Counted from the first letter of the stretch, positions 33,010-41,952 are shown. The stretch is DNA of 64,000 nt from CAVVSD01 sp963757125 (GCA_963757125.1 CAVWQP010000004.1:1054001-1118000); one strand, 5' to 3'. Notes: a model not told the origin generated them from the letters alone. Numbers and translations: made by a program.

Positions 33010-34281
33010 CTACGGGCTCGCCCGCCGGCGGGTCGTCACCGCGAGCGCGGCCAGCAGGATCACGAACGGATCGATGGGACTTCGGTAGCGCGGGGTCTCG
33101 ACGACGAGGAACACCACGCTGAGGTACATGAGCGCGGGGACGGCCCAGACGAACAGCGGCGTCCGCCGCGCCCGGACCGTGAACGCCCCGGCGACGGCGA
33201 GCAGCGCGACGACCCAGAAGAGGATGACCCCTGCGTTCGCCCACCCGGGCCCGACGCTGACGGTCCCGTAGGTGTGCCGCGCCCAGTCCAGGCCGCCGAG
33301 CTCGAGCAGCCGCCGCGTCGTCCAGAACGCCACCGTCGCGACGTACGCCGGATGGTCGCCGATGTAGTCGAGGGAGGCGCGCCGCAGCTGCTTCTCGAGC
33401 TCCGCCTCGGGGATCGTGCCGACCTGTCCGTAGATGCTCCGGTACTCGCCGACGCGCCTCAGCGACCGCCAGGACGCGGGATTCTCGCGGTCGAGCCGCG
33501 CGTCGTCGTTGTACGTCCCCGCGAGCGCCGAGCCGAGCTGCGTGCTCACCGGGACGAAGCTGTGCAGCTCGACGGCGTTGCGCACCGTCCACGGCGCGAC
33601 CGTCGCCAGCGCGACGACCACGAGCAGCGCCGGAGGCGCCAGCCCGCGCCACGACCAGCGCGGCCGCACGGTCCAGACCCCGACCGCGAGCGGGAGCAGC
33701 AGGACGAGGCCGTTCGCCCGGGTGAGGACCGCCAGGCCCCCGACGAACCCGGCCAGCAGCGCCCAGCGGTACGCATGCGGCGATCTTCGATGTTGGATCG
33801 CCGCGGCGAGCGACCCGAGCATCAGCACGACGAACAGCGGTTCGGACATCAGCGCGCCGCCGATCAGGATGAGCGGGAGGTACACCGCCCCCAGCGCGAG
33901 CGCCGCGAGCGCAACCCGCCGCCCCCAGAGCTGCGCCGCGATGAGCCCGATCAGCGCGACCGCGAGCGTCCCGATGAACGCCTGGACGATCCGGGCCGGG
34001 GGCACCCGCTGGTCGACGCCTTCGCGGGCGACGCCGGCGACGTCGTACACCCCGGCGAGCAGGAAGGTGTAACCGGGGGGACGGAAGGCGGTGGGGAGCC
34101 CGAAGGACAGGCCGTAGCCCTCGCCGCGCGCGAGCGAACGCGCGTAGAAGTCGTAGTCCCGCGCGTCGTTGACGATGGAGTAGTCGGGCGTCGCGGCGAC
34201 GTACCCGAGCCGCAGGACCAGCGCCACCGCCAGCAGCGCCCAGACGGCGAGGCCCAGGCGCGGCAGCCGGGGCCGGCTCAC
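33010..34281 (-). CDS. GT39/ArnT-type polyprenyl-phosphate glycosyltransferase (PMT-like)
   Basis: 423 residues from a GTG overlapping the stop of the upstream gene; the longer open frame is noise. About 11 helices. The first outer loop holds NDARDYDFYARSLARGEGYG and FRPPGYTFLLAGVY, the acidic catalytic loop of the PMT_2 / DUF-type C-fold glycosyltransferases. NPASWRSLRRVGEYRSIYG forms the later soluble loop. It likely transfers a sugar from a polyprenyl phosphate donor outside the membrane; the adjacent GT2 gene probably makes that donor. Confidence 0.82.
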   Translation of the reverse strand: MSRPRLPRLGLAVWALLAVALVLRLGYVAATPDYSIVNDARDYDFYARSLARGEGYGLSFGLPTAFRPPGYTFLLAGVYDVAGVAREGVDQRVPPARIVQAFIGTLAVALIGLIAAQLWGRRVALAALALGAVYLPLILIGGALMSEPLFVVLMLGSLAAAIQHRRSPHAYRWALLAGFVGGLAVLTRANGLVLLLPLAVGVWTVRPRWSWRGLAPPALLVVVALATVAPWTVRNAVELHSFVPVSTQLGSALAGTYNDDARLDRENPASWRSLRRVGEYRSIYGQVGTIPEAELEKQLRRASLDYIGDHPAYVATVAFWTTRRLLELGGLDWARHTYGTVSVGPGWANAGVILFWVVALLAVAGAFTVRARRTPLFVWAVPALMYLSVVFLVVETPRYRSPIDPFVILLAALAVTTRRRASP

Positions 34282-35987
34282 GCAGCCGGTCTCGCCGACC
34301 GGACCGGTGGCTCCGGCCAGTCGACCGCGGGGCGGCGCAGGAGCGTCCAGCTCCGGCCGTGGCGGTCCGCCGTGAAGCGGGCGAGGACGCCGAGCGTGTC
34401 CAGGCCGTAGCGCACGCTCGTCGGGAAGCTGACGCTCGAGGCCTCGTGGAAGTACCGCGTCGGGATCGGGATCTCCGCGACACGCGCGCCGTGCGCGATG
34501 ACCTGGGCGAAGAGCTCCTGGTCGAAGACGAAGCTGTCGGAGTTGCGCAGGAACGGGATCGATCGCAGCAGGTCGGCCGAGAACGCCCGGTAGCCCGTGT
34601 GGTACTCCGAGAACCGCACGCCGAATGCCCGGTTCTCCGCCTCGGTGAGGAGCCGGTTGCCGACCCACTTCCAGCGCGGCATGCCGCCCGCGATCGCGTG
34701 GTCGTCGAGCAGGCGCGACCCGATGACCATGTCGGCGTCGCCGTCGAGGATCGGCTGCGCCATCACGGGCACGAGCCCGGGGTCGTACTGGTCGTCGGCG
34801 TGGACCATGACGATGACGTCCGCGCCGTCGAGCAGCGCGCGCATGTAGCCGCTCTTCTGGCTGCCGCCGTAGCCGAGGTTGACGGGATGGCGCAGGACGT
34901 CGAGGCCGTGCGCGAGCGCCACGGAGGTCGTGTCGTCCGGGCTCGCGTCGTCGACCAGCAGCGCGCGGTCGGCGACGCCGGCGTCCATCTCCGACGTGAC
35001 CGCCGGGATCGTCGCCACCGCCCGGTAGGCGGGCAGGACGACGTGCACCGACTTCTCGCCGCCGCGGTCGGACATGAGCGGCTCGGGCGCGTCGAGCACG
35101 ACGACCTGCTGCGCGATGACGACGCGCTCGTCCCCGAGCGACAGGCTGAGCGACGCCTGGGGCGGGACGACGCGCTGGGCGACCGCATCGACGGGGCCCT
35201 GCAGGCGGCCGAGGCGCTCGGCGAGTCCCCCGACCCAGCGGCGGGTCGCGAAGGTCCGCACGAGCGGGACGTCCGCCGCCACGACGAGCCCCGCGCCGAT
35301 CAGCAGCTCGCGCAGCGTCCGGCGGGGGAGCAGGCACGTGTGCGCGGGCAGGTAGCCCCACCAGCGCCGCCCGGCGAGCCGCGCGGTGGCCGACGACGGG
35401 TCGGGCGTGACGACGCACACGACGCCGCCAGGGCGCAAGAGGTCCGCGCAGCGCGCGATGGCGCCGACCGGGTCGTCCACGTGCTCGATGACGTCCGCGA
35501 GGACGACCACGTCGAATCCGCCGGCGTCGTCGAAGTCCTCCAGCGCCACCTCGCGCACGTCCAGGCCGAGCGCGTCGCGCGCGTGCTGCGCCGCCTCCCG
35601 CGAGAGCTCGACGCCGACGACGTCGTACCCGGCCGTCCGCGCCTCGTCGAGCAGCAGCCCGGGCCCGCAGCCCACGTCCAGGAGCCGGCCCGCGGGCACC
35701 TGCTCCGCGATGAGCCCGAGCAGGCGGCGTGCGGTCGCGCGCCGGCCGGTCTCCTCGGTCAGATAGGAGCCGTCGCGCGTCTCGCGGTACAGCGCGTGCA
35801 GCTCCGCCCCGGACGGCAGCCCCGGCTGCTCGACGGCGCCGCACTCGTGGCAGATGAGGAGGTCCCCGTGCAGGCCCAGCTCGTGGCACGAGGGCGAGAA
35901 CGCGTCCGCGCCGGCCGCGGCGTCGGATCCCGGCAGGAGGAGACGCAGCTCACCGGAGCAGACACGGCAGCTGAGCCCGGCGGCCAT
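34278..35987 (-). CDS. Fusion: zinc-knuckle SAM methyltransferase + GT2 polyprenyl-phosphate sugar synthase
   Basis: 569 residues from ATG 35987. An N-terminal CRVCSG...CHECG zinc knuckle is followed by a class I methyltransferase with LLDVGCGPGLLLDEA (motif I), FDVVVLADVIEHVDDP and LRPGGVVCVVTPDP. From about residue 320 a GT2 domain begins: VHVVLPAYRAVATIPAV, ALLVDDASPDDTTSVA, HADDQYDPGLVP and YHTGYRAFSADLLRSIPFL. This second half is like DPM1/polyprenyl-phosphate mannose or glucose synthases, with the metal motif MVHADDQYD. The stop overlaps the GT39 start. The methylating half may modify the same glycan; this is inference. Confidence 0.85.
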   Translation of the reverse strand: MAAGLSCRVCSGELRLLLPGSDAAAGADAFSPSCHELGLHGDLLICHECGAVEQPGLPSGAELHALYRETRDGSYLTEETGRRATARRLLGLIAEQVPAGRLLDVGCGPGLLLDEARTAGYDVVGVELSREAAQHARDALGLDVREVALEDFDDAGGFDVVVLADVIEHVDDPVGAIARCADLLRPGGVVCVVTPDPSSATARLAGRRWWGYLPAHTCLLPRRTLRELLIGAGLVVAADVPLVRTFATRRWVGGLAERLGRLQGPVDAVAQRVVPPQASLSLSLGDERVVIAQQVVVLDAPEPLMSDRGGEKSVHVVLPAYRAVATIPAVTSEMDAGVADRALLVDDASPDDTTSVALAHGLDVLRHPVNLGYGGSQKSGYMRALLDGADVIVMVHADDQYDPGLVPVMAQPILDGDADMVIGSRLLDDHAIAGGMPRWKWVGNRLLTEAENRAFGVRFSEYHTGYRAFSADLLRSIPFLRNSDSFVFDQELFAQVIAHGARVAEIPIPTRYFHEASSVSFPTSVRYGLDTLGVLARFTADRHGRSWTLLRRPAVDWPEPPVRSARPAA

Positions 35988-36003
35988 AAGGCGCGGCACG
36001 GTA

Positions 36004-36825
36004 TCAGTGAGCGCGCGCAACGATCGCATGGACGAGGTAGGTGGTGTCGTCGTCGAACGGCCAGGTCCACCAGCGCTGCGAGGCGACGGCGTCCCCCGTC
36101 GCGCGCACGGCGCCGGCGACGTCGCAGCCCGCGGGCCTCCCGAGCCGGTGCAGCAGCGCCGCCGGGCCCGGCTCGGCCGCGAGCATCTGCTCCGGCGTCA
36201 GGGGCTGCGGGTGGCCGGGCCACCAGCCCGCGACGTCGTTCACGTGCACGACGTGGCCACCGGCCGTGGAGGCGTGCAGGCGGGCGACGACGCCGTCGGT
36301 GAGCCGCTGCCCGTGCAGCCGCAGCGCGGGCGTGCGCCGTGCCGGATCGACGTCGGCGTCGAGCAGGGCGGGGAACAGCAGCTGGGTGTAGAGCAGGTCA
36401 CCGACCACGATGTCGTACCCGCCGGTGCCGATCGGCTCCCGCGGGACGTTCCCGCCGCGCACGACGCCGTCCGCGACGACGGCGGAGGCGACGCGCTGCG
36501 CCGCGCCCGCGGTGACGTCCTCCTCGATCGCGGTGATCCGGCTGCGCAGGCTGCGGCGCTCCCGTGCGATGGCCCGGCGGGGCGCCATGACGTCGAGGTC
36601 GACGAGGTGCACCTCCGACGCGCGCGAGGCGAGCCGCGTGAGCGGTACGTCGTCCGCGTTGCCGGCCCCGGCGATCGCGACCCGCGCGCCGGCGGGGACG
36701 ATCGGGTCCAGCACGGTCCAGAGCTCGGCCCGCGTCCGTCGCCAGCGCGCGGGCCGGTCGGCGGTCGCCCGCGCGTTGCGGCGCGCGTTCGCGGCGTGGA
36801 CGAGGTCGGTCGTCGAGGAGCGCAT
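36004..36825 (-). CDS. SAM methyltransferase-like protein
   Basis: 273 residues. A nucleotide-binding fold begins VAIAGAGNADDVPLTRLAS, followed by VHLVDLDVMAPRRAI, placed as motifs I and II of class I methyltransferases. A degenerate motif IV region GGYDIVVGDLLYTQLLFPALLD comes next. The C-terminus (GGHVVHVNDVAGWWPGHPQPL, TTYLVHAIVARAH) completes the fold. Substrate unknown. It may serve the glycan cluster with its neighbours. It is divergent from the BKACE gene, whose -10 overlaps this gene's ATG. Confidence 0.65.
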   Translation of the reverse strand: MRSSTTDLVHAANARRNARATADRPARWRRTRAELWTVLDPIVPAGARVAIAGAGNADDVPLTRLASRASEVHLVDLDVMAPRRAIARERRSLRSRITAIEEDVTAGAAQRVASAVVADGVVRGGNVPREPIGTGGYDIVVGDLLYTQLLFPALLDADVDPARRTPALRLHGQRLTDGVVARLHASTAGGHVVHVNDVAGWWPGHPQPLTPEQMLAAEPGPAALLHRLGRPAGCDVAGAVRATGDAVASQRWWTWPFDDDTTYLVHAIVARAH

Positions 36826-36830
36826 AGGGT
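36825..36830 (+). promoter_or_regulatory. -10 element of the BKACE gene, leaderless
   Basis: TAGGGT, 6 nt before the ATG at 36837, no ribosome-binding site. It overlaps the start codon of the divergent gene. Confidence 0.55.
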
Positions 36831-36836
36831 CCCGGC

Positions 36837-37655
36837 ATGATCGCCACCGGCCAGCCTGCCGTCATCACCTGCCCGATCATCGGCGGCTTCGCGTCGAACA
36901 ACCCGAACCATCCGAGGACCCTCGGCGACATCGTCCGCCACGGGATCGACGCGGTGCACGCCGGCGCCGCCGCGCTGCACATCCACGCGCGGGACGCGGA
37001 GGGCGGCGTCACGCAGGACGCCGCGGTCTACGAGGAGATCGGCGCGGCGATCCGCGCCGAGGTGCCCGACGTGATCCTCAACTACACGACCGGCGGCAGC
37101 GTCGGCATGTCCGACGACGAGCGCCTGGGATCGGTCGCCGCCCACCCGGAGCTCGGGTCGCTGGACTGCGGCTCGATGAACTTCGGCCCCGCCGTGTTCA
37201 TCAACTCGCCCGAGTTCATCGACCGGTGCGCGACGGAGATGCGGGCGGCCGGCGTGAAGCCGGAGATCGAGTGCTTCGAGGCGGGCATGGTCGCCGCGGG
37301 CGCGCGCCTCGTCGCGCAGGACAAGGTCGACTCGCCCGCCCTGTTCCAGATGGTGCTCGGCGTCCAGGGCGGCGCTCCCGCGCGCGTCGACACGCTCGTC
37401 AGCATGGTGTCGCTGCTGCCGCCCGGGGCGGTCTGGGCCGCCGCGGCGATCGGCGCCTCGCACTTCCCGCTGATGGCGGCGGCGCTCGGGATGGGCGGGC
37501 ACATCCGCTCGGGCATGGAGGACGTCGCCTACGTGGCGCGCGGCGAGTTCGCGACCGACAACGCCCAGCTCGTCACCCGCGCGGCCGAGCTGTGCAGGGC
37601 GGTCGGCCGTCCGGTGGCGACGCCCGCCCAGGCGCGGGAGATCTTCGCGTTGTGA
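36837..37655 (+). CDS. BKACE (beta-keto acid cleavage enzyme, DUF849) family protein
   Basis: 272 residues. Signatures: VITCPIIGGFASNNPNHP, the metal pair ALHIHARDAEGGVTQD, and the TTGG strand INYTTGGSVGMSDDERL-like segment. LDCGSMNFGP, KPEIECFEAGM and VLGVQGGAPA also appear. These are the zinc-dependent Kce/BKACE enzymes that transfer a cleaved beta-keto acid piece to acetyl-CoA. The active-site loop here differs from lysine-fermentation Kce (no fixed 3-keto-5-aminohexanoate context), so the natural substrate is open. It overlaps the racemase-family gene by 4 nt. Confidence 0.88.
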   Translation: MIATGQPAVITCPIIGGFASNNPNHPRTLGDIVRHGIDAVHAGAAALHIHARDAEGGVTQDAAVYEEIGAAIRAEVPDVILNYTTGGSVGMSDDERLGSVAAHPELGSLDCGSMNFGPAVFINSPEFIDRCATEMRAAGVKPEIECFEAGMVAAGARLVAQDKVDSPALFQMVLGVQGGAPARVDTLVSMVSLLPPGAVWAAAAIGASHFPLMAAALGMGGHIRSGMEDVAYVARGEFATDNAQLVTRAAELCRAVGRPVATPAQAREIFAL

Positions 37656-38341
37656 AGCGCATCGGGCTCCTCGGCGGGATGAGCTGGGAGTCCTCGCTCG
37701 TGTACTACCGCCTCGTCAACGAGGCGGTCCGCGAGCGCCTCGGCGGCCTGCACTCGGCCGACTGCGTGCTGCGGTCGGTCGACTTCGCGGAGATCGAGGC
37801 GCTGCAGCGCGCGGGGGACTGGGACGCCGCGGGCGCGCTCCTGGCCCGCGAGGCCGTGCGGCTGGAGCGGGCGGGCGCGGAGCTGCTCGTGCTCTGCACG
37901 AACACGATGCACCGGGTCGCCGACGAGATCGTCAGCGCGGTCGGCGTGCCGCTCGTGCACATCGCCGACGCGACCGCGGACGCGGTGCGCGCCCGCGGCC
38001 TGCGGGCGGTCGGGCTGCTGGGGACCGCGTACACGATGGAGGGCGAGTTCTACGTCGGGCGGCTGCGCGACGTGCACGGGCTCGACGTCCTCGTCCCGCC
38101 GGCCGACGACCGGCGGCGCGTGCACGACGTCATCTACGAGGAGCTGTGCCTCGGGGTGGTCGACGACGGCTCGCGCGACGCGTACCGGCGGATCATGGGC
38201 GACCTGGCCGACCGCGGGGCGGAGGGGATCCTCCTCGGCTGCACGGAGATCGACCTCCTGGTGGGGCCGGGGGACGCGCCGGTGCCGGTCTTCGACACGA
38301 CCCGGCTGCACGCCGAGCGCGCCGTCGAGCTGGCGCTCTAG
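37652..38341 (+). CDS. Aspartate/glutamate racemase-family protein
   Basis: 229 residues from GTG overlapping the BKACE stop. IGLLGGMSWESSLVYYRLVN opens the family fold. The two catalytic cysteines are in LLVLCTNTMHRVAD (about residue 84) and GILLGCTEIDLL (about 195). Both are present, so activity is likely. PLVHIADATADAVRARG is typical of the aspartate racemase/maleate isomerase group. Pairing with BKACE suggests a route for a dicarboxylate or amino-acid derivative. Its TAG overlaps the stop of the convergent MFS gene. Confidence 0.88.
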   Translation: MKRIGLLGGMSWESSLVYYRLVNEAVRERLGGLHSADCVLRSVDFAEIEALQRAGDWDAAGALLAREAVRLERAGAELLVLCTNTMHRVADEIVSAVGVPLVHIADATADAVRARGLRAVGLLGTAYTMEGEFYVGRLRDVHGLDVLVPPADDRRRVHDVIYEELCLGVVDDGSRDAYRRIMGDLADRGAEGILLGCTEIDLLVGPGDAPVPVFDTTRLHAERAVELAL

Positions 38342-39564
38342 GCGAACGCGGGCCTGCGGCGCCGCGCCAGCAGCCACAGCGCGGGCGCGACCACCAGCGC
38401 CGTCGCGCCCAGCGACAGCGCGGCGACGCCGAAGCCCGTGAGGGCCAGACCGCCGAGGAGCGCCAGCGACGCGCCGGTCGCGCCGGACAGCAGGTCGTTG
38501 AAGCCCAGGAGCTTCCCGCGCTCCCACGGCTCGGATGAGTCGGCGAGCTCCGCGGTCGCCGCGACGAACGAGAGGTTCCAGCCGACGCCGAGCACGAACA
38601 GCGCGATCGCGGTGACGAACACGCCCTCCACCCACAGCAGGCTGATCGCCGCCAGGGCCATGAGCAGCAGGCCTCCGGACAGCGCGGGGCGGCGGCCGAT
38701 GTGGTCGATGACGTCCCCGATCACGATCACGAGCGCGTACATCCCGATGACGTGCGCCCCGATGATCGGGAAGACCGCCTCCGCGCTGTGGCCGTGGTGG
38801 TCGACGACGACGGCGCCGGTGAGCGTCATGAGCCCGACCATGACCCCGAAGCTCGCCTGCGCGCCCAGCAGCGCGGGGATGACCCCGGGGCGGCGCAGCA
38901 GCTCGCGCAGCGGGGCGGGCGTGCCCTCGACCACGTCATCGCCGGCGCGGGAGGAGATGAGCCGCGCGATCTCCTTGGGGTCCGGGCGCACGAAGAGGAC
39001 GATCACGACGCCGACGAGCATGAACGCGCTCCCGGCGAGCCAGAGCTGCGCGAGGACGTCGCCGGACAGCTCGCGCCCGGACAGGAGCGGGCTGAACACG
39101 GCCGGGCCGAGGATCGCGCCGAAGACCGACCCGAAGAGGATCATCGCGATGCCGCGCGCCCGGTGCGCGGGCGGGTACATGTCCCCGGCCGCGGTGCGCG
39201 CGAGCAGCGCGACCGCGCTCGCGGCGCCGACGCACATCAGCCCGCCCAGGACCGCCGGGGCGAACGCCGTGGCGCTACCCAGCGCCGCCAGCCCACAGCC
39301 CGCCGCCCCGGTCCCGAAGCCCAGGGCGAGCACCGGCACCCTGCCCGCGCGATCCATCGCGCGGCCGGCCGGCAGCGCCGCCAGCGCCCCCGACGCCAGG
39401 ACGATCGCGGGGCCCAGCCCGAGCAGCCCGTCGATGTCGAGGACGGTCACGAGGGTGAGCGAGGCGACGGCGGCCGAGAGCTGCAGCATCGCCGAGCTCA
39501 TCGCAAGCGCGGCCGCGAGCAGGATGCTGTTGCGGCGGATCGGCAGGGAGGCGGGATCCGCCAC
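38338..39564 (-). CDS. MFS transporter (12 TM)
   Basis: 408 residues from a GTG with a TACGCT -10; the longer open frame upstream is not homologous. Two six-helix halves with GRAMDRAGRVPVLALG (loop 2-3, motif A) and the matching loop IGDVIDHIGRRPALSGG in the second half. GVGWNLSFVAATAEL in TM10 and the family's central loop after TM6 (RPDPKEIARLISSRAGDD) are visible. It resembles efflux-type MFS proteins of actinobacteria. Substrate unreadable. It ends back-to-back with the racemase gene. Confidence 0.8.
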   Translation of the reverse strand: MADPASLPIRRNSILLAAALAMSSAMLQLSAAVASLTLVTVLDIDGLLGLGPAIVLASGALAALPAGRAMDRAGRVPVLALGFGTGAAGCGLAALGSATAFAPAVLGGLMCVGAASAVALLARTAAGDMYPPAHRARGIAMILFGSVFGAILGPAVFSPLLSGRELSGDVLAQLWLAGSAFMLVGVVIVLFVRPDPKEIARLISSRAGDDVVEGTPAPLRELLRRPGVIPALLGAQASFGVMVGLMTLTGAVVVDHHGHSAEAVFPIIGAHVIGMYALVIVIGDVIDHIGRRPALSGGLLLMALAAISLLWVEGVFVTAIALFVLGVGWNLSFVAATAELADSSEPWERGKLLGFNDLLSGATGASLALLGGLALTGFGVAALSLGATALVVAPALWLLARRRRPAFA

Positions 39565-39570
39565 GGCGCG

Positions 39571-39576
39571 AGCGTA
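39571..39576 (-). promoter_or_regulatory. -10 element of the MFS gene, leaderless
   Basis: TACGCT on the minus strand, 6 nt before the GTG. The rest of 39565-39825 (261 bp) holds this promoter, the divergent MetE-like promoter and nothing else convincing. Confidence 0.5.
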
Positions 39577-39785
39577 TCCACTCGAGGACCGGACGCTCGA
39601 CGAGGCAGGAGAGCCCGGCGAGGTGAGAGCCGCCGGTGAGGCAGCCAAGCCAGCCGCGGTCGAGGACATCGAGGACCGCGCTTTTGCAGGGCCGTCGAGC
39701 GCCGCGGCGCGGTGCGATCCCGGTTCCGACACCCGTCGCACGCTGGTGTCCTCGCCTGAGCCGACGCTGAGCCGGGTCTGAGGGC

Positions 39786-39791
39786 TACGAT
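39786..39791 (+). promoter_or_regulatory. -10 element of the MetE-like gene
   Basis: TACGAT 35 nt before the ATG; this leadered gene also has a GAGGGGA ribosome-binding site. I see no S-adenosylmethionine or cobalamin riboswitch in the leader. Confidence 0.45.
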
Positions 39792-39825
39792 GCCGACCGA
39801 ATCGTCAGACATATGAGGGGAAGCC

Positions 39826-40914
39826 ATGACGGACGTCATCCGGGCCGAGGTCGTGGGGAGCATGCTGCGCCCGCAGGAGCTGCTCGAGGCGCGCGAGCAG
39901 CTCGCGGCAGGGGCCATCACGAGGACGGAGTTCAAGCGGATCGAGGACCGCGCGGTCGATGATGCGATCGCGCTGCAGGAGCGCGCCGGGGTGGAGATCG
40001 TCACCGACGGCGAGCTGCGCCGCCTGTCGTTCGTGGGCCCGCTCACGGACACGGTCGACGGCGTCCGCCCCATCGAGGGCGCGAAGGTCGCCTGGCACGA
40101 CGACGAGGGCGAGAAGCCCAACCTGCAGCCGGCGATCGTCGAGCGCCTCACGCCGCGCCGGTCCCTCGCGACCGAGGAGTACGCCTACGCCCGCGGCCGC
40201 ACGAGGCTGCCGGTGAAGGTCACGCTGCCGAGCCCCCTCATGCTCGCCCTGCTGTGGAAGCCGGGCATCTCGACCGAGGTCTACGACGACCCGTTCGACG
40301 CCTTCCGGGACGCCGCGGCGATCATCCGCTCCGAGGCGCTCGCCCTCGCCGAGATGGGCTGCCCGTACATCCAGATCGACGCGCCCGAGCTGGCGACCCT
40401 CGTCGACCCCGCCCAACGCGACTTCTACGCGTCGATCGGCATCCCGCCGGAGCGCATGCTCGGGGAGGGCATCGAGCTGCTCGACGCGATGGTCCAGGGC
40501 GTCGACGCGCACCTCGGCCTGCACCTGTGCCGCGGCAACAACGCGGGCCAGTGGATGAGCGAGGGCGGCTACGACGAGATCTCCGAGGCCGTCTTCAAGG
40601 GCGCCCACGGCTACGACGTCTTCCTCCTGGAGTACGACGACCACCGCTCGGGCGACTTCGCCCCGCTGCGCGACGTCCCGGACGACAAGATCGTCTCCCT
40701 CGGCCTCGTGACGACGAAGCACGACGACCTGGAGACGGCCGAGACCCTCCTCGCCCGCATCGACGAGGCCGCGCAGCACTTCCCGCGCGAGCAGCTGTCG
40801 CTGTGCACGCAGTGCGGGTTCGCGTCGGTCCTCGCCGGCAACCCGATCGCGTTCGAGACCCAGGAGCGCAAGCTGGCGCGGGTGGCCGAGGTGGCGGGGA
40901 GGGCCTGGGGCTAG
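39826..40914 (+). CDS. Cobalamin-independent methionine synthase C-terminal-like protein
   Basis: 362 residues, ATG behind AGGGGA. It covers only the MetE C-terminal catalytic barrel: VVGSMLRP, VEIVTDGELRRLSFVG, KVTLPSPLML, YIQIDAPELATLVDP and SLGLVTTKHDDLE. Zinc ligands are seen in LGLHLCRGNN (His and Cys) and in SLCTQCGFAS (Cys), as in MetE. Single-domain members can transfer methyl groups from varied donors and are not all methionine synthases. The first of the C-terminal two cysteines aligns with the MetE zinc cysteine. Substrate uncertain. Confidence 0.88.
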   Translation: MTDVIRAEVVGSMLRPQELLEAREQLAAGAITRTEFKRIEDRAVDDAIALQERAGVEIVTDGELRRLSFVGPLTDTVDGVRPIEGAKVAWHDDEGEKPNLQPAIVERLTPRRSLATEEYAYARGRTRLPVKVTLPSPLMLALLWKPGISTEVYDDPFDAFRDAAAIIRSEALALAEMGCPYIQIDAPELATLVDPAQRDFYASIGIPPERMLGEGIELLDAMVQGVDAHLGLHLCRGNNAGQWMSEGGYDEISEAVFKGAHGYDVFLLEYDDHRSGDFAPLRDVPDDKIVSLGLVTTKHDDLETAETLLARIDEAAQHFPREQLSLCTQCGFASVLAGNPIAFETQERKLARVAEVAGRAWG

Positions 40915-41144
40915 GGCTCGTCGCGCAGCAGCCGCGACATCCGCCGCTCGACCTCGCGCTGCACCTCGGCGACCGCGAGGTCGTAGTCCACACCGCCACG
41001 GACGGCGGTGCGGACGGTGTCGGCCTCCTCCGCGCCGTCGAGCCCCTCGAGCATCGCGAGCAGCGCGCCGAGGTCGCGCCGCGACGCGGCGCGGTAGACC
41101 GCGAGGAAGTCCGATCGGTCCGGTGGCTGGTGGGCGGCGCCCAT
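40911..41144 (-). CDS. Small conserved hypothetical protein (77 aa)
   Basis: 77 residues, mostly helical: FLAVYRAASRRDLGALLAMLEGLDGAEEADTVRTAVRG, then VAEVQREVERRMSRLLRDEP. It has no cysteine, no signal peptide and no known domain. Codons have nearly all G/C at the third position, supporting a real gene. It ends on the stop of the convergent MetE-like gene and is divergent from the aminotransferase IV gene by 22 bp. Confidence 0.6.
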   Translation of the reverse strand: MGAAHQPPDRSDFLAVYRAASRRDLGALLAMLEGLDGAEEADTVRTAVRGGVDYDLAVAEVQREVERRMSRLLRDEP

Positions 41145-41154
41145 CGCCAGACAC

Positions 41155-41160
41155 TACGCT
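41155..41160 (+). promoter_or_regulatory. -10 element of the aminotransferase IV gene, leaderless
   Basis: TACGCT, 6 nt before the GTG at 41167, with no ribosome-binding site. Confidence 0.55.
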
Positions 41161-41166
41161 CGCGGG

Positions 41167-41952
41167 GTGTCCCTGGTCTGCATCGACGGCGTCCTCACCG
41201 ACCCGGCCGACGCCGTCATCCCCGTCACGGACGAGGGCCTGCTGCGCGGCGACGGCGTCTTCGAGGTCATCCGCGTGTACGCGGGCCGCCCGTTCGCGCT
41301 CGACGAGCACCTCGCGCGCATGACGCGCTCGGCCGACGGGCTGCGTCTGCCGCTCGACGTCGACGCCGTCCGCGCCGACGTCGGGACGCTCCTGGAGGCC
41401 GGGCAGGAGATCGAGGGATGCATCCGCGTCCTCGTGACCCGCGGCGGCCGCCGCATCGCGCTCGTCGAGGCCCTCCGCGACCTGCCGGAGACCCTCGCCG
41501 TCGCCTCGGTCACCTACGCGCCGCCCCGGCTGCTCGACGGCATCAAGTCGCTCTCCTACGGCGCGAACATGCTCGCCACGCGCCTCGCGAAGGAGGCGGG
41601 CGCCGACGAGGCGGTGCTCGTCACGCCCCACGGTCGGGTGCTCGAGGCGCCGACCCGCGCGATCTTCGCGGTGCTGGACGGCACGCTGCGGACGCCGCCG
41701 CTCTCCGACCACATCCTCGACTCGATCACCCGCCGCGCGGTGCTGACGGTCATGGAGGTCGAGGAGCGCCCGATGACGCTCGAGGAGCTGCTCGGGGCGG
41801 AGGAGGCGTTCCTCGCGTCCACGACGCACGAGGTCATGCCGATCCACCGCGTCGACGATCGCGACCTGCCCGCGACCCCGGGCCCGGTCACCCGCCAGGC
41901 GAGCGAGCGGGTGATGGAGCACATCTCCGCAGCGCTCGCGACGACCGCTTGA
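41167..41952 (+). CDS. Class IV aminotransferase (BCAT / ADC-lyase / D-AAT family)
   Basis: 261 residues, GTG start. The fold type IV motif GLLRGDGVFEVIRVYAGRPF is followed by LLDGIKSLSYGANMLATRLAKEAGADEAVL, where the PLP lysine is K in IKSLSYG. VEERPMTLEELLGAEEAFLASTTHEVMPI gives the late conserved strand. The family includes ilvE, pabC and dat; the short size and lack of the BCAT arginine motif favour the ADC lyase / D-amino acid transaminase side. It is coupled to wecB by TTGA. Confidence 0.85.
   Translation: MSLVCIDGVLTDPADAVIPVTDEGLLRGDGVFEVIRVYAGRPFALDEHLARMTRSADGLRLPLDVDAVRADVGTLLEAGQEIEGCIRVLVTRGGRRIALVEALRDLPETLAVASVTYAPPRLLDGIKSLSYGANMLATRLAKEAGADEAVLVTPHGRVLEAPTRAIFAVLDGTLRTPPLSDHILDSITRRAVLTVMEVEERPMTLEELLGAEEAFLASTTHEVMPIHRVDDRDLPATPGPVTRQASERVMEHISAALATTA

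Noticed and set aside
33010..35889. A 959-residue glycosyltransferase on the minus strand
   Set aside because: Homology starts only at the GTG at 34281; the rest is the shadow of the methyltransferase-GT2 gene.
39700..39825. A riboswitch before the MetE-like gene
   Set aside because: A GTGCGA/TCGCAC pairing exists, but none of the conserved S-adenosylmethionine or cobalamin riboswitch cores can be seen.
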